DNA of 64,000 nt from Phlyctochytrium arcticum (lineage: Eukaryota > Chytridiomycota > Chytridiomycetes > Chytridiales > Chytridiaceae). Positions 42,041 to 53,341 of the stretch are shown in pieces. Under the pieces are notes generated by a model. It did no database searches, had not been told where the DNA came from, and saw only the letters and a list, made by a program, of their open reading frames with translations. The stretch covers positions 372,001 through 436,000 of the forward strand of contig JAHLKI010000009.1 in the NCBI GenBank assembly GCA_025602905.1. Direction: 5' to 3'. Made by a program: the position numbers and the translations under genes. Position 1 is the stretch's first letter. Every line of letters starts with the position of its first letter.

Positions 42041-43833
42041 GATTCAATGAAGCCGATCATATAACGGATGCGACGGAAGAAGAGGAATGCGAAGTGGACT
42101 ATATTCTTGCTAAACTGATTGAGAAGGACGGATCTACCAGCTACTTGGTGAAATGGGTTGCCAATGATGAGCCAACTTGGGAGCCCTATAGTAATCTCCT
42201 ACATCTGGATGCATTGAAGGAATTCGAGCAAGAAGTTACCGCAGAAGCATTTGCCACAGAGCCGATAGACGACATTGATGAGCCGAAGACATATGCAGCA
42301 GCCATGAAGTCAAAGCACAAGGCTGAATGGCAGAAGTCAATGGAGAAGGAGTTGAATTCTCATGAGAAGAATGGGACATGGACATTCATAGAGCCAAACG
42401 CCTTGCCTGTTGGATGCTATATTGTCAACTCAAAGTGGGTGTATAGAGTCAAGAGGAACCCGGATCACACAATCAAGAAATGCAAGTCGCGAATAGTAGC
42501 CAGAGGTTTCAGCCAATGGCCCGGGATAGACTTTGATGAAACGCATGCTCCAGTAGTGAAATTCACATCGATGAGAGTGATGTTGGCGGTGGCAGCATAC
42601 TTGGACATGGAGATACATCAGATGGATGTAGTGACAGCTTTTCTGAACAGTGATCTTGATACGGAAATCTATATGGTCGTTATTTTCAACGGAGTCAAGA
42701 GATATGTTTGCCTGAACAAGTGCATATACGGTCTAAAACAGTCGCCCCGCTTATGGAATAAAACGATCGATGAGTTTTTGCGTTCCCTGAGTTTTACCCC
42801 ATCACCCTTCGATTTGGCATTCTACATACGGTTGGATGAGCAAGGAAAAGTTAGTGGAATGATATCCCTCTACGTGGATGATCTCACCATTTGCACACTC
42901 AACCTTGAGGAAATGAAAACAATCAAGAGCGGTTTAATGGAACGATTTGAGGTGGAAGATATGGGAGAATTGTCTTACATACTGGGAATTCAAGTCGTCA
43001 GGGATCGAGAGAAGCGGACCATATCACTAAGTCAGGAGAAGTATGTTGACAACATCATTAATCGATTTAACTTACAAGACACTCCTGGAATTACGACACC
43101 AATGGATCACAAGGTAGCATTATCCAACAATGAGCTGGAGGAAGCAGTCGATACCAAGGAATACCAATCCATGGTGGGAAGTTTGATGTACCTAGTGATG
43201 GCAACAAGACCCAATCTGGCCTATCCAGTATCCAAAGTATCTCAGTTCTTGGTGAATTCCCGCAAGTCGCACCAAGATGCAGTTGTCCGAATTCTACGTT
43301 ACGCCAAACACACCAAAAACCTCAAGCTAGTTTACGGCTCAGCAAACAGCAAGAAGGTGGTCGGCTATTCAGACGCAGATTATGCCAAGTGTACAGATAC
43401 GAGAAGAAGCATGAGTGGCTACGTATTTCTGATGAACGGGGGAGCTGTCTTGTGGAAGTCCCAGAGACAAAGAACAACTGCGCAATCGACCGCAGAGGCG
43501 GAATATGTCGCGCTAGGCAAAGCATCAAAGGAAGCATTGTGGCTACGGAACTTTGCAGCATCACTTCTTACACCGAAGAACCCAAACCCCGCACCGATCA
43601 CCATCTACCAGGATAACAAGGCAGCTATCGCCATGGCTGACAACCCGGTGGATCATCAAAAGACAAAGCACATCGCCGTCAGATACCACTTCACAAGAGA
43701 ATGCGTGGACAATGGCCAGATCGTGCTCAAGTACTGTCCCACAGATCAGATGGTAGCCGATTCCCTTACCAAGCCATTTCCAAGAGCACGCAACGACATC
43801 CTGCGAAAGTTATGCGGACTGCATGCAGGTTAG
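42037..43833 (+). CDS. Copia chromodomain, reverse transcriptase and RNase H
   Basis: 598 codons. Residues ~14-65 form a chromodomain (VDYILAKLIEKDGSTSYLVK then NDEPTWEPYSNL). Then the copia RT: WKSQ-type entry, VVKFTSMRVMLAVAA, QMDVVTAFLNSDL with the first catalytic Asp, and SLYVDDLTIC with the catalytic Asp pair. RNase H has YSDADYAKC and QTKHIAVRYHF-type segments. The ORF ends ten bases before the polypurine tract GGGGGAG at the right LTR. The chromodomain sits at the integrase-RT junction, unusual for copia. Confidence 0.9.
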   Translation: MRFNEADHITDATEEEECEVDYILAKLIEKDGSTSYLVKWVANDEPTWEPYSNLLHLDALKEFEQEVTAEAFATEPIDDIDEPKTYAAAMKSKHKAEWQKSMEKELNSHEKNGTWTFIEPNALPVGCYIVNSKWVYRVKRNPDHTIKKCKSRIVARGFSQWPGIDFDETHAPVVKFTSMRVMLAVAAYLDMEIHQMDVVTAFLNSDLDTEIYMVVIFNGVKRYVCLNKCIYGLKQSPRLWNKTIDEFLRSLSFTPSPFDLAFYIRLDEQGKVSGMISLYVDDLTICTLNLEEMKTIKSGLMERFEVEDMGELSYILGIQVVRDREKRTISLSQEKYVDNIINRFNLQDTPGITTPMDHKVALSNNELEEAVDTKEYQSMVGSLMYLVMATRPNLAYPVSKVSQFLVNSRKSHQDAVVRILRYAKHTKNLKLVYGSANSKKVVGYSDADYAKCTDTRRSMSGYVFLMNGGAVLWKSQRQRTTAQSTAEAEYVALGKASKEALWLRNFAASLLTPKNPNPAPITIYQDNKAAIAMADNPVDHQKTKHIAVRYHFTRECVDNGQIVLKYCPTDQMVADSLTKPFPRARNDILRKLCGLHAG

Positions 43834-43839
43834 GGGGAG

Positions 43840-44094
43840 TATTGTGATGTAGCCTGGCAGCAGTGGTAGCAGGGCAGCAGTGGAAGTGACATGTCAGATT
43901 AGTTTGCGCAGTCGATTGCCAAATGTAGTTATATTAGCGGTCGAAGTTGTGTCCCAGTTGTGTACATATAGAGTCGATGCCAGACCTCTGTTTGAGAGGT
44001 TGGACCTTACAATACATAGCGTGTGAACTACCTTGCGCGAACGAGAACGTGTGGTGCCATCCATCCATCATCCATCAAGAGGATTATCACGTTA
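43840..44094 (+). repeat. Right LTR of Ty1/copia element
   Basis: 255 bp, matching 39170-39408 with a 17-bp CAGCAGTGGTAGCAGGG-type duplication near its start and a one-unit change in the CATC microsatellite. Confidence 0.85.
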
Positions 44095-44099
44095 ACACA
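44095..44099. repeat. Copia target-site duplication, right (ACACA)
   Basis: Matches 39165-39169. Confidence 0.75.
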
Positions 44100-44127
44100 C
44101 AGGTTATGGTACAGTATCCGGATCCAC

Positions 44128-45380
44128 CTAGAGCAGCGAGGTAAAACATGTAAATGAAAAATAGTAGCTCAGACTACCCACCCCTTTCCAAGCCCATCTC
44201 TGCCCGCAGTTAAGACCATCCAATCTCTTCATCATCTTTTCGGTAAGTTTGAAGGGTAGAAGTTCGATGTTTTCCAAAAGGTGAGCCTCATTTGTAGAGC
44301 TTGGAATAATGATCACCTCATGTTGTAAAGCCCACCGCAGTAGAACCTGTGCGGGACTAAGGAAGATAGTTCAATATCGGGGATGGGAAACATGCAGGGG
44401 AGTAGCGGAAACCTTTTCTTGCATTCGCCTGCAATGGCGGTGACGTCTTTGTGCTTCAGAAGAGCCTTGTTCGATCCACCCAAACTGCCGTAAGCCATCA
44501 CTTGTATTCCATGCATCTTGCAAAATGCCCGCATTTCGTTCTGGATAAGGAACGGATGCATCTCTATTTGATTGATGGCTGGTTTTTCGGCACCAGCCTC
44601 AATGATTTCCTGGATATGCCTGATGGAGAAGTTGGACACACCGATGGATCGCAGTGAGCTCTCCTTCTCTTGTAATATGCTTTGCAGGATGAGCCAGGTT
44701 TCCAGCCGAGTTGCTGGCGTCCATGATTCAGGAACCCTGTAAAACGTTGAAGTCAAGATTACAAAAAAAAGACATGATGATTTGCCGAAACTTACTGGTA
44801 GCGCTTGAATCGATGTTCCCCCGGACCGGGCCAATGCAGTATGAGCATGTCCAAAGGACGGCCTAAATTGAGTTTGCGTAAAGAGTCCCTCAAGTGCTTT
44901 CGCACAATTTCCTCGCTCCCTTGATGAGACCTCCACAGTTTACTAATCACAAAGGGCGTCACATTTCCGCGGGATAGGACTTGACCAATTTGCTTTTCAT
45001 TATCGCTGGAACATGGAGCGTCAGAAAAGCATTGTGTCTTAACATAGGCTAATATGATGAGTGTGGATCACTTACTAAATAGATGCAGTGTCTACCAAAT
45101 TATACCCGCACGTCAACGCTGTCGCTAGGGGAGCGATCACCGCTTCTTTCTTCAACCGGTATGTCCCAAATCCGATTCGTGGTATAGAAATGCTGTCAGC
45201 GGTTGGGGCAAGACCGTTTTCGAGCAGGACGGTCGATGGAAACTCCGAAATCTCGCGAAAAGTATTGCTTGGCGCATTTAGACACTCTTCTTGCTTTACC
45301 AGCTTTCGCCGAGTTGTTTTCGTTGTTTTCGTCTCTGGTCGCTTGCGCTTGCTAGGTGTTTTGGTGTCCATCGATATCAC
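44128..45380 (-). CDS. Aldo-keto reductase
   Basis: Exons 45380-45076, 45005-44796, 44736-44413 and 44356-44128 splice to 1068 bp (355 residues) in frame. After a basic ~60-residue N-terminal extension (KRKRPETKTTKTTRRK) comes the AKR barrel. Tetrad: Asp and Tyr in VDTASIYDNE, Lys in FVISKLW, His in LILHWPGP. SIGVSNFS and a NADP-binding VIIIPSS are also typical. It reduces carbonyls with NADPH; substrate unknown. The basic N-terminal extension could be a nuclear or organelle signal. The stop is only 34 bp from the copia LTR, so its 3' UTR may be altered. TATATATAT lies just upstream near 45400. Confidence 0.9.
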
Positions 45381-45982
45381 CTCTCAAACCTCGCTATCTA
45401 TATATATGTTGTTCGTAGAGCACGAGCGAATAACGCAAGGTCGATTTTCCCTCGCCCACTTTCCCAGCTTCGCGCTGTCAACTCGTCAAGCAAGCAGACT
45501 CGACAGAGGAGTAATCCAGAGTAACTAAATCTACACAGACGCATATAGCCGCAGAGCCCCCGGAAAACACAAAGCGTATATACTTCGTTGGAGCAATGTC
45601 GAGCCTTCGAATCTCGGCTAACTCGATGCTACTTTGTTATGGGAATTCCAGGAAATGGCAGGGCCGTGGGCGCGCGCAGATACGTGTTTGCCCTCCTGGC
45701 CTCTCCCCTTGCGGTGCTGATATTATATATTGCCATCTTTATATATCAGGGCAGCGTTGCGCCGGATCCTATTCCTCGCCCTGCGGGGGTCCCCAGTGAC
45801 AGGAGGCAACATTGTCTTGGCCCAAATTCTGAAGCTGTCCCGTTCAGCGATCTCTGACTGGAAAAGTCGCGCAAAGGAGTCGTTCGCGTTCACAGGTAAA
45901 AACCTCGAAAACTCCCACGCCCACCTCCTCCGCGGAATCTCACGACTCTGGCAGAAAACTCTTATAGGCAAACGGTGCTCAA
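45381..45982. promoter_or_regulatory. Divergent promoter region
   Basis: Between head-to-head AKR and PH-protein genes. TATATATAT at about 45400 (AKR side) and TATTATATATTGCC at about 45720 (PH side) are TATA-like. Short upstream ORFs overlap it and are probably not genes. Confidence 0.4.
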
Positions 45983-47829
45983 ATGTCTGCAGCTGCTGGC
46001 AAGCGTCCGCCACGACCCGCCCTTCTGTCATCACCTAGGCTAGATCCGTCCTGGATGTCTCCATATGAAGAGGAGGCAGCGGCATCCGCCATATCCGCAA
46101 CGACAACGAAAATGCCGCCAAAAGCACCAGTCAATAGTGTCCTCCCTTCAATGCCCACCGCGAGAAATAGCTCTGTTTCTTTTGTCCGGATGTCGTCAGA
46201 AACTGCCGCAGACTACTTTATGCCTTCGCCGACAGTGGAGGACGATCTACATGCTGGATCTTGCTCTTTGAACGGCTTGAGATCAGGGCTCGGGAGCCCA
46301 ATTCTCACGCCCCGCACAATCATATGTGAAGGCAAGCTCTCTATTGGGGCAGTGCAAGGACATAATTTCGGAGAACTGCCATCACCGCCAAAGCTACGCC
46401 GGCGCAGCTTGGATATTTTGCGGCATGCCTTTGCCTCTGTTCTTGGCAACGGTGCGAGTGGCAAGGATACGGTTCCAGGAAAGTTATCGAGGCAGAGCAA
46501 GGGAGATAAATGGCTGACGACTCATGCGTGGCTTGATGATGCAGCCTTGCTTCATATTGAAGGTTCCCTGTTAAACTCTGCGCAATCAGCAGCTCAGCCT
46601 CCCCCGCACGTTCAAGAATCCACGTGCACAGGGCATCCGGTAAATCAGGCTGCTGAAACTGTATTTCGAACGCCCACGAGACATCCAGCAGCAGAATGTA
46701 AATCCAGCACCATGCGCCCTTCCTACAAATTGCCCCGCAAAAGCACTGACTGCGTCACCACTTTGAAACATAAACATGCCCCTAGAAAGAGTTTAGACAT
46801 ATGGAATCGAAGAAGCTGGAGCACAGAAACCGACACATGGAGTTTTGGTAAGTCAAAAAAGTTGATGCTGGTAGGCTATCCTGACCGGATTTTTTTATTA
46901 AGATGATAACCAATCTGTCTCTGTACCCAATCTGAGCCGAACAGCGTTAACCGCAAGCAATGGATCTCATTCGGTTTTCAAAGTCATATCATCCGAACGG
47001 GAGCCCAGAAATACTATGTTACTGTTGCATGTTGAACTTTTGGACCCTGCGGATATCCCTCTAGAATCGTCTGGTGGACTCCAACCGCAATCTCGACAGG
47101 CTACCACGTTGTACTTACGTTTCAAATCTTCCTCAAAGCTGGATCGCTGGCGATCTGCGATATCCCTAGCTATTTGCATTGCACAAGCTCGTGCCGAAGC
47201 GAATGCAGTCAAGGAGGCCGAAGAGAAGGCTGTCAAGGCGGATGACGCTCGTAGATCAGCAGAACAAGATCGTCTAAAGGCAGAAAAGCGACTGAAGCGT
47301 GAAAAGCGGGAATGGGAAAAGCGAGTGAAGGGAATGTTTTCTGCAGAGGAGGTCCAAGATGTCTATCAGGTAATCATGCGTCACTCAATCATATACAGAA
47401 TACCATTGCTGACTTCATAGTTTGTCATAACAGGAGACTGCTGATCAACTGACCGCCGCTGAGCGTAAAATCAAAGATCTCCAACATGAGTTAGCAGCAG
47501 CGCATGCAACTCAAGCTCAGTTGCGCTTGGAACTGGATAAATTACGCGCTGAAACGGAACTTCCGGTTGGAGAGTATATGACATTAAAGTTGCTGCACGA
47601 AGAGCTATGTAGAAAACTTGAGGAACAAACTCGGGAAAAGGTTCTCATTAGAATGCTTTACGAGAAGGAACTGAATGCCCATAAGGTACAGCCCAAATGA
47701 TCCTTGTAAAGCACCATTACAGACTCTAATTCACGGTTATAGAGACTTGCCAATATCCTACAGAAGCAGGCCTTGACCGGGGTATCCGATATCTTGCACG
47801 TCGATGACCTCCCGTCCAAGCAGTCCTAG
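45983..47829 (+). CDS. PH-domain-like protein with C-terminal coiled coil
   Basis: Exons 45983-46847, 46903-47369, 47434-47685 and 47743-47829 splice to 1671 bp (556 residues) in frame. The N-terminal ~100 residues are low complexity. A divided PH-like domain is suggested by ICEGKLSIG, GDKWLTTHAWLDDAALLHIEGS, a long insert, then LRFKSSSKLDRWRSAISLAI, where the Trp-containing terminal helix is typical. Residues ~370-530 are Ala/Glu/Lys/Arg coiled coil (AEANAVKEAEEKAVK, then ERKIKDLQHELAAAH). A membrane-phosphoinositide-binding scaffold is inferred. The exact family is not recognised. Confidence 0.7.
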
Positions 47830-48236
47830 TTAGGCGCCGCCCATCTTATCCAATGTAATCAGCTCCTCATTTTGCTCTACTAAATACCTCATATCGATGT
47901 TTGTAACCTTTGGTTGCTCAAATCTCACCTGCCAGACTAAGCCGCCGGCCGGTCATGTCCCCAGGCAGGGGGTGTCCAACTGTGAATGTGTACTGTAATC
48001 ACAATAAGGAGCATTTCCCTGACCACAGTGCGGAAAGTTGGAAACAAGACGGTTGACCCGAATCCATGGTGTTGCGGGGAGCCCGGGGAACTTTCTCTGT
48101 GCACGTGATGCATTGTGGTAATAATGTAAGGAAGGGGTTCAAAGGTCTGGGGTAGGTGTGGGGGGAGTAGTGGTCTCCAAAATCAAGTGGAAGACACGTC
48201 CCAAGAACGCGTCCTGACGCGACGAGCATTCCAAGC
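47830..48236. other. Intergenic, no gene seen
   Basis: Between PH protein and the TPT fusion, both on the plus strand. No motif beyond ordinary promoter-like DNA is seen. Confidence 0.4.
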
Positions 48237-50464
48237 ATGCGATCGTCTCTAGCTATCAAAATCGTGCTATGGTATGCTTGCACCATTGGAGCTACCATAG
48301 CCGCGAAGAAGTTCTTGTCCTTGTCTAGCGATCCATACACACTTTCTTTACTTTCGTTCGCCTTCGGAGCAGTTGCGTCGCTTTTCCAGAAGAAGAGTTC
48401 TGCCCCATTGCCAGGCCAATCAACTATATATAAGCTTGCTGTTCTACATCTCGCCACGACGCTTCTTACCAATATCAGCCTTGGAAAAGCGTCCGTTGCC
48501 TTTACGTACATGATTAAGGTAAGTGACGTTTTGCTCGGAAATTCTTCACATTGGACCTGAACCTAACGCAAAAATGCGATAGGCAACTGAGCCTGTCTTT
48601 GCTGCCGTGCTTTCCCGGATCTTTCTTGGGGAATCTGGCCATCCTCTGACCTATTTGGCTCTCATTCCCATAATAGTTGGGGTGGCCTTTACCGCGGGCG
48701 GAGAGAGGGCGTCTTCTCAAGTCAGTTTGTTATCGGCTCTTGCATCGAACTTGGCAGCTAGTTCCCGCAATGTTTTTTTCAAGTCTTCGATCAAAGAGAC
48801 ACCCGAACAATGCGTAGAGACATACTTTGCAGTTTGTCGACATGCTATGATCATATTCTCCCCGGTTTACGCGGTTGGCGTAGTAGCAGCTTACTGGGGA
48901 AACAGTGCATCGTATATAACACAAGGTTTGAGGATGACTCTCCATTTAATTATTGTCATTGCTGACATACCAAATGACCGGCTAGATTCTGACTTTCTGT
49001 CGGCAATGTTTTTCCTCGCCTGCGGATCGGCGTTGCATTTTGCGTACAGCCTATTAAGTTTTGTAGTCCTGGAGGAGTTATCACCAATCAGCCATGCGAT
49101 TACCAATGTTATGAAACGGGTGGTCATTATTTTGGCCTCTTTGATATATTTCGACACACCGCTCAGGGAATCTCAAGTATTTGGGTTAGTTTTGGCCAAT
49201 GCTGGGGTTGCAAGCTACACATATACCAAATCTACCTTTCGACGAACCTCTGCGCCTAAAACTCGAAATTTGGCCAATCTCGAATGGAAGAAAAAGATCT
49301 GTATCAACATCGTGACAGTACTTGGCATCTTAACGATGATACTGGACTCGGGCGTACTTTCGTCGGAGAGCAGACATAATGGCGTTGCGATTTCACATAT
49401 TACGCGCGACTGGGATCGACGCGTGTGCCTGAAGAAAATCCAAGAACAAATTCTCTCTACGATGCGACCTCTTCTCCCTCGGCATGAGAGATATGTATTT
49501 CTTGACTTTGCTATATATACGAACCTCGGGGACAACTTCCTGTCGTAAGTTGGATTACAGGGGAGTACTGTTTCAAGGCAACACGTGCTAATCATCCGTG
49601 TTTTCAAGTTTGGGAGAACAGCACCTAATACACGCATTGGACTTGAATGTAAAGGAAGTCTGTACAATTTCAACCAAAGAGCGGAGCTGTTCCTTCGAAC
49701 GAGTGAGCACACATGCGCAAAATGGGATGACGCTTCTGTATAGCGCGGGTGGGAATTTCGGAACTCTATGGCCAACCTTGCATTCCTACAGAATGAAGGT
49801 TTTCTCACAGTTTCGGCAGTCAAGGATGATTTCGTTACCACAATCCGTCTTTTATAGTAAGGAGCCCACGGAGGACGCACTTAAGATGGCCCAATGTTCG
49901 AATCTCACCTTGACCTGGCGATCACACGATTCCATGGAGTATTCTCAAAAACACTTTCCGAGTACGCCAACGGCATTAGTTCCGGACATGGCCTTCATGC
50001 TTGGGGATGTGCCTCCTGAAACCGCACCATCGGTCGACGTCATATTTTTGGTACGCGGGGATCATGAGCGGTTATTTAAACCAACGGAGTGGCGGGAGGC
50101 CGAGCGGGAATTACTCGACGCTGGGTTCACCACTGAGCATACAGATTGGTCGCTCAGTAAGGATCAGTCAGAATACCCCGGTTTTGATGTAGGAGATATT
50201 CTGCTCAATCGGTTGCATATCGCCAATCGTCTGCTCTCCCGAGGAAAAGTTATCATCACTGACCGGCTACACGCCAGCATTCTAGCAGTGTTGATGGGGA
50301 AGCCCCACATTTACTTGGACAATAGTTACAAAAAAATAACAGAGGTCCGCAGAGCTGCCTTTGAGGATAAGGAGGAGTGCAGTGACACTGTTTTACAAGG
50401 AAGCTTTGCTGATTCCCCCTCAAAGGCAGCCGAGCGTGCCATTGGCCTGTTGCAACATCTGTAA
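48237..50464 (+). CDS. Triose-phosphate-translocator-like transporter fused to a pyruvyl transferase
   Basis: Exons 48237-48518, 48583-49544 and 49609-50464 splice to exactly 2100 bp (699 residues). Residues 1-~320 are a TPT/drug-metabolite-transporter-type multi-pass domain (TIGATIAAKKFL, AFTYMIKATEPVFAA, ANAGVASYTY). A lone hydrophobic helix (INIVTVLGILTMIL, ~335-350) and linker follow. Residues ~390-699 are a polysaccharide pyruvyl transferase like fission yeast Pvg1: GGNFGTLWPTLHSYR, MISLPQSVFY, LVPDMAFML and TDRLHASILAVLMGKP. Pvg1 caps galactose residues of N-glycans with pyruvate from phosphoenolpyruvate in the Golgi. TPT-family members include phosphoenolpyruvate translocators, so the fusion may import the donor and use it. 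Domain calls are seen; substrate is inference. Confidence 0.9.
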
Positions 50465-50647
50465 ATCATATCTATCACGTTCATAATTTGCACTTTAGAT
50501 TTCATCTCTTTTTATTGGTAAATTTTTCGAGACATCCGCCAAAGCTACTGCCGTAAAGTGGAGAATCTGAGACGATTTTACACTTTCTTATGATTTCTCC
50601 TTGACATTTTTGGTGCAGGAAAGTGACATCAACTTGGCAGGCTGGCG

Positions 50648-53265
50648 TTGCATACAAACACGCGCGTGTCGCAACTCAACCAGACGACGATTTCCACCTT
50701 CACGAACCCCCAAATGTCTTCCCCGACGCTTGACGAGTTAGCACAGTCTATACAGTCGGAGGAACACCAGGAAAGGCTGCGTGCTGTTCGCTACATTAAG
50801 AACAGTGTCATTGGGAATCGGACCAAAAAGGAGCAATATCTCAGATCTGGCTTCGCTGACCTGTAAGACTGTGACATTGCAGGATGGAAGACTTCATATT
50901 AATATATGTCATGTTGTAGGTTGGTCAAGTTGCTGTGTTCCTCGACAGTTGATGTAAACCTTCGTACGCAGGTAGCAGCGGTTTTGGGCAGTCTGGCTTA
51001 TGGCGGAGCGGAGAACATTGATGTGTTGGCAAACGCTGGGGTAGTAGCTCCTCTTTTAGAGACACTCTCAGCAACAGATCTGAAGTTGGTGGAAGCCGGG
51101 GCTAGAGCACTCAGAGCAATATTCCAATCGCCAAAGGCTCCAAGAGAAGGCATACTGCAGGTGAGCTAAAGCAAAGCCGTCCCCATGAAGTATTTTCAAC
51201 TCAAGTACGATCAAATTTGGTAGGAAAAGAACCTAGAAGCTTTGGTGCGCCTTTTGGTTCCGAATGAATCTGGGATGGTATTGAATAGCACTTCTGCTCC
51301 GGGTAGCATCGCTGTTCGGATTTCCGAGGTTGCTGCCGGGCTGTTATCGCGCATTTGCTGCACACAGCAAGAGCAAATACAGATTGCCAAGACCGGCGCA
51401 GTGACATTTCTTATAGCGTATCTCGATATCCGTTGGAATACCTGCCCAAAATTGCAAGAAGCGGCCTTAGATGCCCTGGCAAACATATGCAAGGATAACC
51501 CAATGACCGCCCGCATGATTACAGCCTTCAAAAGTACCAACGGCACTGACAAACCAATTGGTCACCTGTTACGCCTTGTCAAAGATCACCGGCCTGTAAC
51601 GCGACTCATGGCAGCTAGCTGTCTTACAAACCTCTTTCGGACTGGAGCATTATCACCCGAATTACAACAAGAGTCCATTCTAGTGGTGCTTCCCATACTG
51701 ATAAAGCTTTTCGCGGAGGAGGCTGCCCTTAATAGCATGTACGGGCAAGGCTGGAGCTCTGTAAAGGAACGGGCACCACATATTTTCGCAGAGTTGGTAG
51801 AACCTAGCGAGAACCTTCAAATGGCTGCATTGGAGGCCGACGCCGTCGCTAAGTTGGCGGCGGTTTTGACCAAAGAATGTGGGGAAGCAGTCAATGATGT
51901 CCCCGACAGTCGCTGCAAAGCCCGGGGCGAGACAAGAAAAGGACCGCCACGCAAAGTGCACCCAGTCAGCCCTCATGGCGAGAGGCATAAAGAAGGATTA
52001 TTTCGCGCCATAGCTGCGGTTTGCTCACTTCGAGAAGATTGCCGTAAGCAGGTATATTTCCTTTCTAAAATACCACTACAAACCGACTGCTAATTCTTTT
52101 GGGAGCAGGTTATTGATGCAAAACTCCTTCCTCAGATTGTATCGGCTATGTCACATCCAGATCGACGCATTCGTGTAGCTGCTTGTGAATGCACACGATC
52201 ACTTTCACGATCGGTGAAGAATCTTCGGACCTCTTTGGTTGATGCTGGAGTTGGGGTTCCCCTGCTCAAATTGCTGAGCGACGAAAGCATCGACGTGCAG
52301 AGGACAGCTTCTGCAACTTTATGCAATATCGTTCTGGATTTTTCCCCAATGAAAAAAACGGTCCTGGAAAGCAGTGGCGTGGAGCGTCTTGTAGATCTTG
52401 TCAAAAGCATGGACGAGCGTCTCCGGCTTAATGCAGTTTGGGCACTCAAGAACCTGCTGTTTCAAGCCGACAGTGATATCAAAGATCGTGTAATGAGGGA
52501 ACTTGGCTGGGAAGGGTTGACTGGGTATGAGTATTGGTGCTTGAGCATTGAGCAATAGCTTTCATTAACCGTAAAACCAGTCTGCTCCAAGATGGCGAAT
52601 CGGGCATGCAAGAGCAAGCACTCAATCTTTTGCGTAATCTGGCTTGTGGGAAAGAGAGTGACATTGAGCAGGCGTTCAACGGGATGGGAGAAGCACGCAT
52701 TATGGACATCTTACAGGACAAGCTTAGTGCTTCTCCGCAAGTGGATGACATAATACTACAAGCATTGTACGTTATAGTCAATGTGTCCACTGGGAATGAG
52801 CGTCACAAGAACGCCATTATGAGCCGTCCCGTCTTGCTCACAAGAATTTCAAATTTCATGGTGAGCAGAACTTTAATTCTTCTCAACACGAAAGTGACTG
52901 ACCGAGAATTGTAGTCACACTCCAAATCTCTCATTCGGGTCGCCACTGTCTGGTGTGTAATAAATTTAACTTGGACGGATGATCCGGGGTCAGTAGAAAG
53001 AGTTTCAAAACTGAAAGAACTTGGATTCGAACAGCGCTTGTTGGGATTGGTGGATGACGACAACATGGACGTGAAGGACCGTGTCAAAACGGCTGTCGCC
53101 AATTTTGCGGCACACCTTGATGTAGCCATTCTCCCTGGGAACTTACCGGGAAATACCGAAGAGCTCACTACTGGCCCCCGTACTGGTCGCCGAGAGCGGG
53201 AGGCGGTTGTGTTTGGTACGCTAGGAACCGGTAGTGCAGAAGGATCTTCTGTGAACTACCAATAG
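50648..53265 (+). CDS. ARMC8: Armadillo-repeat GID/CTLH E3 ligase subunit (ARMC8/Vid28/Gid5-like)
   Basis: Exons 50648-50862, 50920-51160, 51224-52051, 52109-52524, 52581-52860 and 52915-53265 splice to 2331 bp (776 residues). A second in-frame ATG at 50714 (MSSPTLDELAQ) may be the true start, as the family begins close to this motif. RLRAVRYIKNSVIGN at the N-terminus, many ~42-residue ARM repeats (AAVLGSLAYGGAENIDVLANAGVVAPLL, LRLNAVWALKNLLFQ), and VATVWCVINLTW...DVKDRVKTAV near the end are typical of ARMC8. It scaffolds substrate receptors in the GID ubiquitin ligase that degrades gluconeogenic enzymes. The end is convergent with the CD2BP2-like gene, 76 bp away. Confidence 0.9.
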
Positions 53266-53281
53266 TGGAAGCGACCCTACC

Positions 53282-53300
53282 AGTGCGGCTATGAGCCGCT
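53282..53300. terminator. Small hairpin between convergent genes
   Basis: GCGGCT...AGCCGC stem with a 3-base loop in the 76-bp gap between two convergent stops. A shared 3'-end structure is possible, not shown. Confidence 0.35.
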
Positions 53301-53341
53301 TCTTTGGTAGTCACTGCTAGTCAGTGGCGTTTCAAACAGTT

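Larger units (their letters stand above)
39170..44094 (+). mobile_element. Ty1/copia LTR retrotransposon with chromodomain
   Basis: 4.9-kb element with two LTRs, 5-bp ACACA duplication, and domain order gag, zinc knuckle, protease, integrase, chromodomain, RT, RNase H, which is the Ty1/copia order. The coding region changes frame about five times in the first half, so it is defective, while RT/RNase H is open for 598 codons. LTRs differ by a few substitutions and a 17-bp duplication in the right LTR, implying moderate age. Confidence 0.9.

Noticed and set aside
45588..45857. 89-codon ORF with a hydrophobic segment upstream of the PH gene
   Set aside because: Overlaps promoter-like DNA and other short frames; no domain and no splice link.
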